A stretch of 64,000 nt of DNA, from positions 1 to 64,000 of the forward strand of contig NZ_JTEV01000011.1 in NCBI RefSeq assembly GCF_000786105.1. The letters are read 5' to 3'. Positions 17,066 to 26,153 of this stretch are shown in pieces. How positions within the stretch are numbered: the first letter of the stretch is position 1; each line of letters starts with the position of its first letter. This DNA comes from Bdellovibrio sp. ArHS (lineage in GTDB: Bacteria; Bdellovibrionota; Bdellovibrionia; Bdellovibrionales; Bdellovibrionaceae). The notes under the pieces are model-generated. The model had not been told where the DNA came from, did no database searches, and was given only the letters and a program-made list of their open reading frames with translations. A program made the translations under genes and the position numbers.

Positions 17066-19363
17066 TTAGGAGTTCACAGGGGACGTTTCTTCCTTGGAGA
17101 CACAGTACTTTTGCACGAGCTCTATCACCGTTTGCTTGCGAACAGGCTTACCCGCGTGGTTGTCGGCACCAGCCGCCAGACTCTTCTCGATATCTTCCGC
17201 AAAACTGTTTGCAGATACAACAATCACGGGTGTTCTTCTTCGTCCTTCAATACGCTCTAGGTCACGCAGCTTGCGGATCGTATCAAGACCTGACATCTCA
17301 GGCATCTGGACGTCCATAAAGATCAAATCATATCTATTGCGTTCCCACTTTTCTAGGCACTCATATCCGGTAAAAGCAGAGTCAGCATGAATATTATCGA
17401 GCTTGCGAATGTAAGCTTTAAGAAGGGTGTGATTTTCTTCCATATCATCGACGATTAGAATACGAAAAACACTGTCTGTTTCTGTCTTCGGAACTTCTTT
17501 AGGCAGTGCCGAACTCATTTTTGTCGTCCATCTGACATTCCAAGCTTCTGCCTGACGACTTTGCATCTGGACCGAAAAGTAGAACCGTGACCCCAAGAAG
17601 CGTTCGCTTTCGCAATGAAGTTCTCCGCCCATCTCATTCACTATTTTCTTGGAAATACTTAGACCAAGCCCAGTTCCACCAAAGCGACGAGTCACAGACG
17701 AGTCTTCCTGCCCAAATTCATCAAATATTTTTTTCAAATTTTCTTTCGCAATGCCTACGCCCGTGTCTTTCACCTCAAAAAGAAAATATTCCGATTGCGG
17801 ATCTTTGCCCGGATACGGCTGCACCGTGAGTTCAATACTACCCCGATCCGTGAATTTCACGGCATTACCTAAAAGATTCATTAGAACCTGTTTTAAGCGC
17901 AATGAATCGCCAATGATCCAACGATCCTGTTCAGGTCCATGAAAGTAGAATTGCAAGCCCTTCCTAAAGACCGATGTGGAGACAAGCGCTTCCACCTCTC
18001 GCACCAGATCACTCAGCAAAAATTCTCTCTTTTCCAACTGCATACGACCGGATTCAAATTTTGAAAAATCCAGAATGTTATTGAGCATACTAAGAAGGGT
18101 CTCGCCGGAACTTTGCAAAGATCTTAGAAGTTCATTTTGTTCTAACGTCAAAGATGTTTCTGCCAAAAGTTCGGACGAGCCCAACATCGAGTTCAGCGGC
18201 GTGCGAATTTCATGGCTCATAGTGGATAGAAACAGAGACTTGATTTTAGTTGCCGCTTCCGCCTTATCCCGCGATTCCCGAAGCTCTTTCAAAACAGCTT
18301 TGTCCTGATTAACCACATACTTACCTGTCAACCATACCGTCAGGGTTAACAAAAAATACGCGGCAAGAGTCACGAATCCAAAGAAAAACATTCGAAAGTA
18401 TAAGCCCGCATAGGCTTCAGACTTTTCCTGAAAAATAACCATGTGCCAAGGCCGCCCCTTGATGGGCTTCGCATAAGTGATATAGGTCTTGCCATCAGCA
18501 CCTGAAAAGTCCTGCAGCTTTGCCCCTTGAATATTGAAGAACTTCTGCGAGAGCGCCGGCATTTTTTTAAATTCATCACGAGTGAATGCGCGCAAATATG
18601 TATAATCGATTAACGGCAAATCGCGGGCAATCAACGGCAAAACCGGTCGTCCGTGGTTATCTACGATGATGACACCACCGGTCTCTCCCATGCGAAAAGC
18701 TCCCAAACGGTGAGCGATATCTCCGGCTAAAGTATCTATCCCAACAACGGCCATCAGTTTACCGTCTTTGTAGGTTCCCGTGGTCGTGCTGAACATCACC
18801 TTTTCCATGTAACCCTTGTCGAAATAAAAATCGGAAAAGTTGATACCCATGTTTTTTTCATTCATGTGCCACCATTGCATATCAGGATCAGTGTTGTAGC
18901 CAGGAGCTAAAAACTCCTCATGAATAAAATACTGCGGATCATTGTAGCGGGTGTTGGCAAAAAGCGAATAGTCTCGCAATACCACGTAAACATATGAACT
19001 TTTTCCGAAATACTTCTTCGCAAGATCCGGTCCCAAAGCAAAATAGGCATTAAACTGAGTTGAGTGAGGGGCAATTGTCAATGCAGCGAAGTTGCGAAAC
19101 TTTTCCACGCGCAAAGAAGCAGGCATCACTTCGAAAAGATCGACGATACTTTTAAGCCGTAACACATTAGCTTCAAGACTGGCGATCTCATTGTTGGTTC
19201 TTTCAACTTCGCGGCTTAGCGATGGTTCCATTCGTTCGCGAATCGAGCGTTGCTCAGAAATAAACAAATGAGTTCCATAAACACCGATCACTAGCAACAA
19301 GACTAGAGTCGTTGCCAGCTGATTTAACAGAAATATATGCACAAGAGTCAGCGTTTTCTTCAT
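17066..19363 (-). CDS. Hybrid sensor histidine kinase with periplasmic Cache domain
   Basis: 765 residues. TM1 at ~12-35, a periplasmic double-Cache-like sensor at ~40-320 (FIHEEFLAPGYN, VVGIDTLAGDIA, GGVIIVDNHG), TM2 at ~323-347, then a HisKA domain with the phospho-acceptor His384 in STMSHEIRTPL. The HATPase domain follows with the N box MNLLGNAVKF (~495-504) and the G boxes DTGVGI and GGTGLGLSI. A receiver domain (~633-755) has the acidic pair VDD and Asp684 in FMDVQMP. It probably passes phosphate to a separate Hpt protein or regulator not in this window. The gene starts 17 bases after the end of the barrel protein gene 19381, so they likely share an mRNA. Confidence 0.92.
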   Translation of the reverse strand: MKKTLTLVHIFLLNQLATTLVLLLVIGVYGTHLFISEQRSIRERMEPSLSREVERTNNEIASLEANVLRLKSIVDLFEVMPASLRVEKFRNFAALTIAPHSTQFNAYFALGPDLAKKYFGKSSYVYVVLRDYSLFANTRYNDPQYFIHEEFLAPGYNTDPDMQWWHMNEKNMGINFSDFYFDKGYMEKVMFSTTTGTYKDGKLMAVVGIDTLAGDIAHRLGAFRMGETGGVIIVDNHGRPVLPLIARDLPLIDYTYLRAFTRDEFKKMPALSQKFFNIQGAKLQDFSGADGKTYITYAKPIKGRPWHMVIFQEKSEAYAGLYFRMFFFGFVTLAAYFLLTLTVWLTGKYVVNQDKAVLKELRESRDKAEAATKIKSLFLSTMSHEIRTPLNSMLGSSELLAETSLTLEQNELLRSLQSSGETLLSMLNNILDFSKFESGRMQLEKREFLLSDLVREVEALVSTSVFRKGLQFYFHGPEQDRWIIGDSLRLKQVLMNLLGNAVKFTDRGSIELTVQPYPGKDPQSEYFLFEVKDTGVGIAKENLKKIFDEFGQEDSSVTRRFGGTGLGLSISKKIVNEMGGELHCESERFLGSRFYFSVQMQSRQAEAWNVRWTTKMSSALPKEVPKTETDSVFRILIVDDMEENHTLLKAYIRKLDNIHADSAFTGYECLEKWERNRYDLIFMDVQMPEMSGLDTIRKLRDLERIEGRRRTPVIVVSANSFAEDIEKSLAAGADNHAGKPVRKQTVIELVQKYCVSKEETSPVNS

Positions 19364-19380
19364 ACACCTTTATGGAACTC

Positions 19381-21180
19381 TTAAAAGTTGATGCCCAAAC
19401 CTACGGTTCCATAGAAAGTTGTTAGCTTAGCGCCACTGCCATCGGACTTTTTCTCGAAATAGTAGTTTTTAAGACCAAACCCGGCTTCGCCAAAAAAGCT
19501 CGGCGTCCACAGAACCTTGCCATGGAAATTTAGAACATAGTCATCACCCAAAGTGATGTCACTGTCTGTGGAAGAAATATATTTTACGAACTCCATATCC
19601 ACCCATTTGGGGTAGTTCATAAATGGAATTTTGCTGAACCAGTTATCTATGGACTTCGGCATAGACCGCGCCCAGAAAAGACCGATTCCTAGTTTTGGCA
19701 CATTGGCATCTCCCAGGGCCATAGCTTCATAAGCGACAATCGCACCCAAGGTTTCGTCTTTTTCCCAAAGACCCGGCGTAAAACGATAGCGCAAATCTGC
19801 CTCTGCCACTTTCAAATCAACATTTTCACTTGCACCTGACTCATCCGACGCAGGCAACTGGGTCAAGGACGTGAAGTACCGGGCGCTCATTCCCCATCTT
19901 TGTTTGGAAAGCCAATAGTTTTGTGAACTAAAAATATCATTGAACCACCAAGAAACGTGGCCTTCCCCCAGCATAACGAAGTCTCCATTGCTGGTAACCA
20001 CGCCGGTTAAACGCAAGCTTGCTTCACCCGCACCGGCTCTATAAATCTCAAGATAAGATCGATGTGACCGTTTTTCACCTGGAATATCAAGATAGACGGT
20101 ATTATTGGCAAACTTCTGAGGAGCCACAAATTCCCAGGTCTGAAGATTGCCGACACCATCACGGACCTGCATCTGATCCTGGGCTTTATAAGTGCCCTTG
20201 ATGGCTCTTTCAGAAATAAATCGGCGATCTTGACGACGTGGAGGATTTTGAATTTCAAGCTCATAGCTAAAAACGCCACCAGACTTTCCGGGGATCACCA
20301 GACGTGCTTTCTTGGCGGGATATTCCGCCTCCCACAAATCTTGGTTCTCGGCGATGGTGCTTTGAAAACCCAAAATTTGCGTGATTTTCCCGTAGTCGTT
20401 ACCAGAGATAATCTTGGCTTCGGTCTTCAGAGGTTTTGGCAATTCACCCGTGATAATAACATGATCCTTCTTTTCCGACTCGATCAGGTCTTTCACCAAA
20501 GGCACGATGGGCTCAGAAACAAATTCATAAGTGGCACTGGTTTTCAGTGTCGCCAAAAACTGCACCGGAAGACCCACGGCAACTTCCTCGCCACCTTTTA
20601 GCTTTTTTTCATCATTTTGAAAAATCACACGTGGCGTGGTCGCGGATTTCGCAAGACCTAAACTAACTTCCGAGTCTTTGATTTCGACGGCATAAGTTTG
20701 AGTACACATGCCCGAATAACCACGACCTACTTCAGAACGAATGCAGAAATGAAATTTTTCGCCGTTTTTCCACTGAGGACCATCTGATCCACGCACACCC
20801 TTGAATGACCAAACACCCTGGCCTTTCACAGGTTTCTTCCACAATTCTTTCCCCTGCTCGTTGATCACAGAGACTTCTCCGCCTGGTACAAGTTCCGTAT
20901 CCCATGCAAAGCTTAAAGTGTCTTGCTCAATCTTGGCGGTGAATGATTTGTTGTTGAAAACAACACCATTGATATCAAGCTCTTCGCCTTGAGATTTCTG
21001 TAAATCAAAATCTACCCGGGGGCTTTTGACCTTAAGTTCCTGATCAACAACAGAGAAAAAAAGAGGTCTGTTATATTCAGATTCATTCTTTTCGGCAGCC
21101 GGCGTAGGGGAAACTTCTTGAGCTAAGACAAAATGTGAAAGTCCCAGGTTGCAAATCAATGATGCAATAATCAGTTTCAC
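19381..21180 (-). CDS. Exported beta-rich protein with C-terminal outer-membrane barrel
   Basis: 599 residues starting at a GTG with AAAGGGAC upstream. The signal peptide ends at VLA-QE. The N-terminal ~340 residues are beta-rich, with repeated strand-turn patterns (SFAWDTELVPGGEVSV, KNGEKFHFCIRS) and two cysteines. The last ~260 residues alternate like outer-membrane strands, and the protein ends in LGINF with a terminal Phe, the usual barrel-insertion signal. No family is recognised. Its position directly before the hybrid kinase suggests a role in sensing or in an envelope process that the kinase monitors; this is inference. Confidence 0.75.
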   Translation of the reverse strand: MKLIIASLICNLGLSHFVLAQEVSPTPAAEKNESEYNRPLFFSVVDQELKVKSPRVDFDLQKSQGEELDINGVVFNNKSFTAKIEQDTLSFAWDTELVPGGEVSVINEQGKELWKKPVKGQGVWSFKGVRGSDGPQWKNGEKFHFCIRSEVGRGYSGMCTQTYAVEIKDSEVSLGLAKSATTPRVIFQNDEKKLKGGEEVAVGLPVQFLATLKTSATYEFVSEPIVPLVKDLIESEKKDHVIITGELPKPLKTEAKIISGNDYGKITQILGFQSTIAENQDLWEAEYPAKKARLVIPGKSGGVFSYELEIQNPPRRQDRRFISERAIKGTYKAQDQMQVRDGVGNLQTWEFVAPQKFANNTVYLDIPGEKRSHRSYLEIYRAGAGEASLRLTGVVTSNGDFVMLGEGHVSWWFNDIFSSQNYWLSKQRWGMSARYFTSLTQLPASDESGASENVDLKVAEADLRYRFTPGLWEKDETLGAIVAYEAMALGDANVPKLGIGLFWARSMPKSIDNWFSKIPFMNYPKWVDMEFVKYISSTDSDITLGDDYVLNFHGKVLWTPSFFGEAGFGLKNYYFEKKSDGSGAKLTTFYGTVGLGINF

Positions 21181-21405
21181 GAAACGTCCCTTTTTGTGAA
21201 ATTGCTGTCGATTGTCCTAAGAATAAACTAATTAGGCCTCCCAGAAACATTAAATCCTCGGCACCTCAGACCTTGTGCCAGATGCCCGTGGTCACTTTTG
21301 CTGGGGTGGATCAACAAACCGTCCACAAATAGTGCGTTGCATTTGCATTGCCTGCCATGGCTGCGTGAAATAGCCTGCCAAGCGCAATCAACCTTAGGAG
21401 GGTTT

Positions 21406-21789
21406 ATGAAAAAGCTTATCGTAGCTGCTTTGGTTCTTATGGGTTCTTCTGCAATGGCAGACACTGTTTTGAATTGTGCTGTTCCTGAAAGCCAATTTGT
21501 TTCTTTGAACATCGATCTAGCAGATGATCAATCTGTTGATTTCGTCACTGTTTCTTTGAGCGAGAAAACGAAACAATCGATTTTCTTCTCGCAAATGGAC
21601 AAAGGCACTGTTGTCGAGCAAATGAACAACGGTTTCTTGCAACTTCTAGCTTTGACTGACAAGTCTGCTCAAGAAGACGGCGTCATCAAAAACACAGGTT
21701 TCCTAGCTCTTGGTAAAGAAGCTAATGGTTCTTTCGGTGGTTTCCTTGCTGCTAACGGCAATATCTACCCACTTTCTTGCACTAAGTAA
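21406..21789 (+). CDS. Small secreted protein, likely highly expressed
   Basis: 127 residues from ATG 21406, preceded by a consensus AGGAGG; the frame extends upstream to 21298 but without a site. The signal peptide ends at AMA-DT. The mature ~108 residues have two cysteines (LNCAV and LSCTK at the end) that could close the domain. Codon choice is narrow (many GCT, TCT, GTT), as in abundant proteins. A strong terminator follows. No family is recognised. Confidence 0.75.
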   Translation: MKKLIVAALVLMGSSAMADTVLNCAVPESQFVSLNIDLADDQSVDFVTVSLSEKTKQSIFFSQMDKGTVVEQMNNGFLQLLALTDKSAQEDGVIKNTGFLALGKEANGSFGGFLAANGNIYPLSCTK

Positions 21790-21813
21790 TTAGAGCAGAA
21801 AAAGGAAGGTTCT

Positions 21814-21838
21814 AAAGGCACCGAAAGGTGCCTTTTTT
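21814..21838 (+). terminator. Intrinsic terminator of the small secreted protein gene
   Basis: AAAGGCACC-GAAA-GGTGCCTTT: a nine-base perfect stem, a GAAA tetraloop and a run of six T. It lies 25 bases after the stop. Confidence 0.9.
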
Positions 21839-21865
21839 ATTTGCGAATGGTCTAGTTCGAAAAGT

Positions 21866-21914
21866 TGAATCAGGATTGAAGTCTTTCCCTGATTCACTAC
21901 CGCCACCGTGGCGG
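21866..21914. repeat. Two adjacent inverted repeats in an intergenic gap
   Basis: TGAATCAGG/CCTGATTCA (nine-base arms, 13-base spacer) is followed four bases later by CCGCCAC-C-GTGGCGG. They lie beyond the terminator of the upstream gene and far from the rpsI end, so they may belong to a separate small transcript or be a protein-binding site. Confidence 0.5.
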
Positions 21915-22082
21915 CAAGCGATTGCGTCAGAATACAAGTGGATTTCACCATCGTCCGAAAACAAAGCCTGCAATCTCTATTTTTGAATCACAAAAGCATG
22001 AATTCCGAATTCGGCAGCGGACGCATGGGCAAAAGCCCTGCTCGGCAAATCCGTCACGCCAACGACACTGCCGAAAGCAAAA

Positions 22083-22111
22083 AAAAAGGGAGCTGAAACA
22101 GCTCCCTTTTT
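22083..22111 (-). terminator. Intrinsic terminator of rplM-rpsI
   Basis: A 13-base perfect stem, AAAAAGGGAGCTG with CAGCTCCCTTTTT, and a three-base loop lie about 20 bases beyond the rpsI stop. A/T runs on both sides make it usable on both strands. Confidence 0.9.
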
Positions 22112-22131
22112 CGTCCGAAAACTCGCAACGA

Positions 22132-22530
22132 TTAACGTTTAGAGTATTGGAATCTACGACGAGCGCCGGCTTTACCGTATTTTTTACGCTCAACCATACG
22201 AGGATCACGCATAACGAATCCAGCTTTCTTAAGAGTTCCTTTGAACTCTGCATTGAAAGCGATCAACGCGCGAGTGATACCCAAACGGATTGCACCAGCT
22301 TGTCCAGACTCACCACCACCAGAAACAGTGATTTTAGCGTCGAACTTGCCAAGTTGGCCCAATAGATCAAGAGGCTGTACGATCACCATGCGTGATTGCA
22401 TACGGCTCAAATAATCATCAGATTTTTTTCCGTTGATTGTGATGTTGCCTTTACCAGGCTTCAAGAAAACGCGCGCAGAGCTCGTTTTTCTTCTTCCAGT
22501 TGCATAATAGAATTTATCTGCTGCTGCCAT
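22132..22530 (-). CDS. rpsI: 30S ribosomal protein S9
   Basis: 132 residues, normal length. Recognised from [16 protein letters not shown] at the N-terminus, [19 protein letters not shown] in the middle and the conserved tail ending in QYSKR, which in S9 reaches the P-site tRNA. It follows rplM after 13 bases, the universal L13-S9 pair, and ends at a strong terminator. Confidence 0.98.
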   Translation of the reverse strand: MAAADKFYYATGRRKTSSARVFLKPGKGNITINGKKSDDYLSRMQSRMVIVQPLDLLGQLGKFDAKITVSGGGESGQAGAIRLGITRALIAFNAEFKGTLKKAGFVMRDPRMVERKKYGKAGARRRFQYSKR

Positions 22531-22543
22531 TGTCTATCTCCAA

Positions 22544-22984
22544 TTACTTCTTAGAAGGAAGTGTGTAAAGAGCTGGCTTTTGAGCAGCATGAGGATGCTC
22601 AGCACCAGTGTATGCCTTCATTTTCATGATAACTTGGCGAGAAAGCTTGTTTGTAGGAAGCATTCCGCGAACAGCTTCGTGAATGATGAAAGTTGAATCT
22701 TTCTCTTTCGCTTGAGCTGCAGTCATCTCTTTCAAAGAACCGAAGAAACGAGAGTGACGGTAGTATTTTTTGTCATCCCATTTTGTTCCAGAAAGTTCCA
22801 TTTTGTCCGTGTTGATAACGACAACGAAGTCGCCAGTATCAACGTTAGGAGTGAAAATAGGTTTATTCTTTCCACGAAGAATGTTTGCAACAGTTGTCGC
22901 TACACGACCGACCTTTTGGTCAGCGGCATCAACGATCCACCATTTTCTTTCAACTTCATCTGCTTTTGCATTGAAAGTTTTCAT
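22544..22984 (-). CDS. rplM: 50S ribosomal protein L13
   Basis: 146 residues. Recognised from WWIVDAADQKVGRVAT, the LRGKNKP segment, YYRHSRFFGSLK and AVRGMLPTNKLSRQ. It binds 23S rRNA early in large-subunit assembly. The start has GGAGA upstream. It is the first gene of the two-gene rplM-rpsI operon; the promoter should lie in the 111 bases before it. Confidence 0.98.
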   Translation of the reverse strand: MKTFNAKADEVERKWWIVDAADQKVGRVATTVANILRGKNKPIFTPNVDTGDFVVVINTDKMELSGTKWDDKKYYRHSRFFGSLKEMTAAQAKEKDSTFIIHEAVRGMLPTNKLSRQVIMKMKAYTGAEHPHAAQKPALYTLPSKK

Positions 22985-23095
22985 TAAGGGTCTCCAGTTT
23001 CATATTGAACGTGTCAGTTTTACCGTCTGCACATTCGGCAAAAAATGTTTGAGTTTAACAACGGGCTCTTACACTATTTTGCGGGAAGGGATGTT

Positions 23096-23884
23096 TTAAA
23101 GTTCTATACACCCATTGTCAAGGTCCTGGGGATAATAAACCTTCATTAAATAAAGGCCTTCCGCAGGGGCTGGGGGACCAGCTTGGCGACGGTCTTTCAG
23201 ACTTAAAATACGTTCCATTTCCAGTGGTTCCAGGTGTTTACGCTCCAGCATAAGAGACGTTCCCACGATGTTTCGTACCATCTGCTTTAGAAACCCACTG
23301 CCAGTCACCGTGAACTGAAGGACGTCGGGACGGCGCCATTCCCAATCAGCCTGATAGATCTCGCGAACCGTGTCCTGAACCGGAGTCCCCACCGATTGAA
23401 AGCTCTTAAAGTCATGATTTCCCAAAAGAAATTCAGAACTCGAGATCAAATGATGAATATCGATGGGCCGACGCTCCCAAGCCATATACCGACTTAAATG
23501 AGCGCTAGGTCGCGGTCGGTTTAAAAGAAGATAGCGATAAGTCTTGTGAGTTGCCGACAACGTCGCATGGAATTCCTGGGGCGCAATCCAGGCCTTTTTG
23601 ACCACGATGGAGGCTGGAAGTTGAGAATTCAGGGCCCAGCAAAGGTCCCACTTCTTAGCCGGATCGATCTTGCGATGCGTAGAAAAGTGGCAGACTTGGT
23701 TCAGAGCATGAACCCCCGCATCCGTGCGTCCAGATGCAAAAAGGGTGATCTTTTCAGCAAAAACCTTTTCCAGGGCCTTTTCAATAACATGGGCCACGGA
23801 AATCTGATCTTCTTGCTTTTGCTTCTGCCAGCCGCAGAATCCCGTGCCATCGTAGGCCACGGTGAATTTCACTTTCGTCAACAT
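23096..23884 (-). CDS. truA: tRNA pseudouridine(38-40) synthase
   Basis: 262 residues, usual length. VAYDGTGFCGWQKQ opens the fold, and SGRTDAGVHALNQV contains the catalytic Asp. FTVTGSGFLKQMVRNIVG is the conserved C-terminal core. It makes pseudouridine at positions 38-40 of the anticodon arm. It lies upstream of rplM on the same strand with a 111-base gap, a common neighbour order (truA-rplM-rpsI) in many bacteria. Confidence 0.97.
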   Translation of the reverse strand: MLTKVKFTVAYDGTGFCGWQKQKQEDQISVAHVIEKALEKVFAEKITLFASGRTDAGVHALNQVCHFSTHRKIDPAKKWDLCWALNSQLPASIVVKKAWIAPQEFHATLSATHKTYRYLLLNRPRPSAHLSRYMAWERRPIDIHHLISSSEFLLGNHDFKSFQSVGTPVQDTVREIYQADWEWRRPDVLQFTVTGSGFLKQMVRNIVGTSLMLERKHLEPLEMERILSLKDRRQAGPPAPAEGLYLMKVYYPQDLDNGCIEL

Positions 23885-23967
23885 GGTCGCAAAGTACCAG
23901 CTTCGGTTCTTTGCGACAAGGCTATGTTTTTATAGGTGCCAATTCTGAATTTTTTTAAAGGTGCGAC

Positions 23968-24612
23968 TTATTTATCGTCTGATTGAGCCGGGTCTTCGGG
24001 TTGCGATGGCTTCTGCGGTTTCGGAGTCATCTTACAAATCTCAATGGCCGTTCCCTGCTGAACGAGATTGTAGATTTCATAAATTTCCTGGTCGGTCACC
24101 GCGATACAGCCCGCGGTCCAATTGCTTGGATGGATGATCCCTACGAATCTATTGAAATCTGGACGTGCCTTCGCATTTGGAAAGCCGTGAATCATGATAT
24201 CTCCACCCGCCGACTTCCCTTTTGACTTAGCATATTCAACATCTTGTTTATTGGGATAAGATACATGCAAAGAAAGATAGTACGCACTTTTCGGATTCTT
24301 CCCGTCGATGTAGTAAAGGCCTTCGGGTGTTTTGCTGTCGCCCTCGAATTGTTTGTGTCCTTCCGGAACAAGTCCGAATGCCACCTGATAAGTTTTAACT
24401 ACAACGTCTTTGCTAAGAAGATAAAGTTCTTTGCGGTCCTTGCTGACAAGAATACGGTCGATCTTGTTCTTCTTATCCAAACCAAAACGTTTGAATTGGT
24501 CTGAATTCAAGCGTGGAAAGTTATCAACCCGCTGGATGTCATCACAGTAACGAGTTTGAGCGAAAGACAACGAAGTAAGAAAAAGTCCGGCAAATAGAAT
24601 TAGTTTTTTCAT
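23968..24612 (-). CDS. Periplasmic L,D-transpeptidase (YkuD fold)
   Basis: 214 residues with signal peptide (SLSFA-QT). The YkuD core spans ~50-195: ILVSKDRKELYLL, KTPEGLYYIDGKN, the conserved His142 in IMIHGFP and the catalytic Cys169 in NWTAGCIAVTD. The spacing of His and Cys is right for the YafK/ErfK branch. These enzymes make or cut 3-3 crosslinks or attach proteins to peptidoglycan. In Bdellovibrio, L,D-transpeptidases are known to act on the prey wall as well as the self wall; which applies here is not visible. The C-terminal tail is Pro/Lys/Asp-rich and probably disordered. Confidence 0.9.
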   Translation of the reverse strand: MKKLILFAGLFLTSLSFAQTRYCDDIQRVDNFPRLNSDQFKRFGLDKKNKIDRILVSKDRKELYLLSKDVVVKTYQVAFGLVPEGHKQFEGDSKTPEGLYYIDGKNPKSAYYLSLHVSYPNKQDVEYAKSKGKSAGGDIMIHGFPNAKARPDFNRFVGIIHPSNWTAGCIAVTDQEIYEIYNLVQQGTAIEICKMTPKPQKPSQPEDPAQSDDK

Positions 24613-24825
24613 AGCGGAATTGATAGCACAGACCTGGCAAAACCTCTAAAAATTAATGGCGTAATTCATGGAACAGGTACTAATACATTCAGCACGAATT
24701 TAAATGGACTTCGCGGTGTCTAGACTGTAGTCACCTCTGTTCTCTTTTCACGGTGTATTGACCGTCCTGAAGGAACGTCGTACTCCATGCCATCTTTTTA
24801 AAGAACCTGAATCAAGGAGTAATTC

Positions 24826-25083
24826 ATGAAATCATTAATCGTAGGTCTGTTACTAGTCGTTTCTTCCGCAGCAATGGCCCAAGAAGATCTCATTAGCTAT
24901 CGCGAAGACGACTTCCAAGTTGATGTTCTTAGCTGGTGTGACGGCAACAATGTTATGGGGCAAAATTCAAAAGGCGAAGTTGAGCTTCGTTACAACTGTT
25001 CAGAGCAAGGTTTGAAATGCAAATCCGGCTCTTATCACCGCCTACATCGCACTATGCACTTCGCTTCTTGCCAACTTCAGTAG
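24826..25083 (+). CDS. Small secreted cysteine-containing protein
   Basis: 85 residues, ribosome-binding site AAGGAG, signal peptide ending at AMA-QE. The mature ~66 residues have four cysteines (SWCDG, YNCSE, LKCKS, ASCQL), suggesting two disulfides. Its stop overlaps the end of the convergent gene 25077-26153 by seven bases. No family is recognised. The signal peptide resembles that of the small protein at 21406 (both near LLVVSSAAMA/LVLMGSSAMA). Confidence 0.7.
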   Translation: MKSLIVGLLLVVSSAAMAQEDLISYREDDFQVDVLSWCDGNNVMGQNSKGEVELRYNCSEQGLKCKSGSYHRLHRTMHFASCQLQ

Positions 25084-26153
25084 TCCACAGTGATTCCGGC
25101 ACCAGCGATGCCGGAAGTAAACTCCAGATCTTCGTTGAAGGTCTGGAGATATCGATAGTCCAAAGACACCCACAAGTTGGCGATGCCGTATTCGGACTTC
25201 AAAGTAAATGCAGTTTCCCGATCCATCGCTGAAATATTAATTAGCATCCCAACGGCTCCGTAAGCACCAGGTGTTCCCACCGCGGATGGCGTTGCCCCGT
25301 CATCGCGGAATTCAGCGACACCGATGTAAGTGCCACCGCCAGAAACATAAGGAGCAAACCATTGACGATCCATCCACTCCAACCGGTAGACTAAACCCAA
25401 ATTTAAAGGAACAGCTAAAAAGGTGTAACTTTCTTTAGCTTCCTGTCCGGCCAGATCCCCTTCAATAAATCGCCCTTTACCATTAGCGATCATAAAGCCA
25501 AATCCCGCCTGGATACCGAACTTTCCGTAGCCATTGAAAGGTTGCCATTCATAATCAAACATAAAAAGAGGCTGCGAAGAGCCGGAATACATCGTATCGA
25601 AACTTGTAGTTCCATCGGCGGAAATAATTCGCGGTGGGTCGATCAAACCCAAGCGGAAACTTCCGGTATGATTGTATTCACCCGTATCTTTAGTTCGATA
25701 AATGTAAGATCCGTCTTTGGTGATCGCCATCAAGCCATTGGCGGCCTGAGGATGTTCAATATATTCCACCCCGCCACGAGCCGAGCGTCGCAAGACCTTC
25801 GGCTTTTGCAGAGGACTTGATGGTTTCACATCCACGACCGGCACGGGCGTGGGGGTGACTGCGGGTTCCTCTGCGATCACGGGCTCTTCATCTTCGATGG
25901 ACAGTTCTTCCTCGATATTCTTATTGGGATCGGTTTCTTCATTCAGATTGACGGCTTCTTTTTTGGGCGGCTGAAGATTTGTTTCCGGCGTCGCATTTTG
26001 AATTTCGTCTTCGATACTAAGAGCTTCCGAATCAAATTCCGTTTCCTCTTGAATATAAGGAGGTTCTTGAGGAGCCGATTCGGCTTCTTGCGCTCGTGCC
26101 GTATGAAAAGAAACAACAGCCAAAAGTGCGACGAAATATTTCGACCAAGTCAC
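25077..26153 (-). CDS. Outer-membrane barrel protein with acidic Pro/Glu-rich linker
   Basis: 358 residues. Signal peptide (FHTARA-QE), then ~100 residues rich in Glu and Pro with a duplicated LSIEDE element, probably a disordered periplasmic linker. From ~160 the sequence alternates in beta-strand fashion (GKFGIQAGFGFMIANG, FAPYVSGGGTYIGVAEF, GAGITVDY at the end), as in 8-10-strand barrels; the terminal aromatic Tyr fits barrel insertion. The start overlaps the stop of the CFI-box protein gene by four bases (ATGA), so the two are translationally coupled. No specific function is known. Confidence 0.78.
   Translation of the reverse strand: MTWSKYFVALLAVVSFHTARAQEAESAPQEPPYIQEETEFDSEALSIEDEIQNATPETNLQPPKKEAVNLNEETDPNKNIEEELSIEDEEPVIAEEPAVTPTPVPVVDVKPSSPLQKPKVLRRSARGGVEYIEHPQAANGLMAITKDGSYIYRTKDTGEYNHTGSFRLGLIDPPRIISADGTTSFDTMYSGSSQPLFMFDYEWQPFNGYGKFGIQAGFGFMIANGKGRFIEGDLAGQEAKESYTFLAVPLNLGLVYRLEWMDRQWFAPYVSGGGTYIGVAEFRDDGATPSAVGTPGAYGAVGMLINISAMDRETAFTLKSEYGIANLWVSLDYRYLQTFNEDLEFTSGIAGAGITVDY

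Larger units (their letters stand above)
21790..22131. other. Intergenic region with two terminators and two further inverted repeats
   Basis: 342 bases between convergent genes. It contains the terminators at 21814-21838 and 22083-22111. Between them lie an inverted repeat TGAATCAGG/CCTGATTCA (21866-21874, 21888-21896) and the palindrome CCGCCAC-C-GTGGCGG (21900-21914). About 240 bases are thus not explained by either flanking gene. No protein-coding frame is convincing. Confidence 0.5.

Noticed and set aside
21922-22365. 147-codon plus-strand frame crossing the rpsI terminator
   Set aside because: It runs antisense through rpsI and the terminator and has the composition of a shadow frame.
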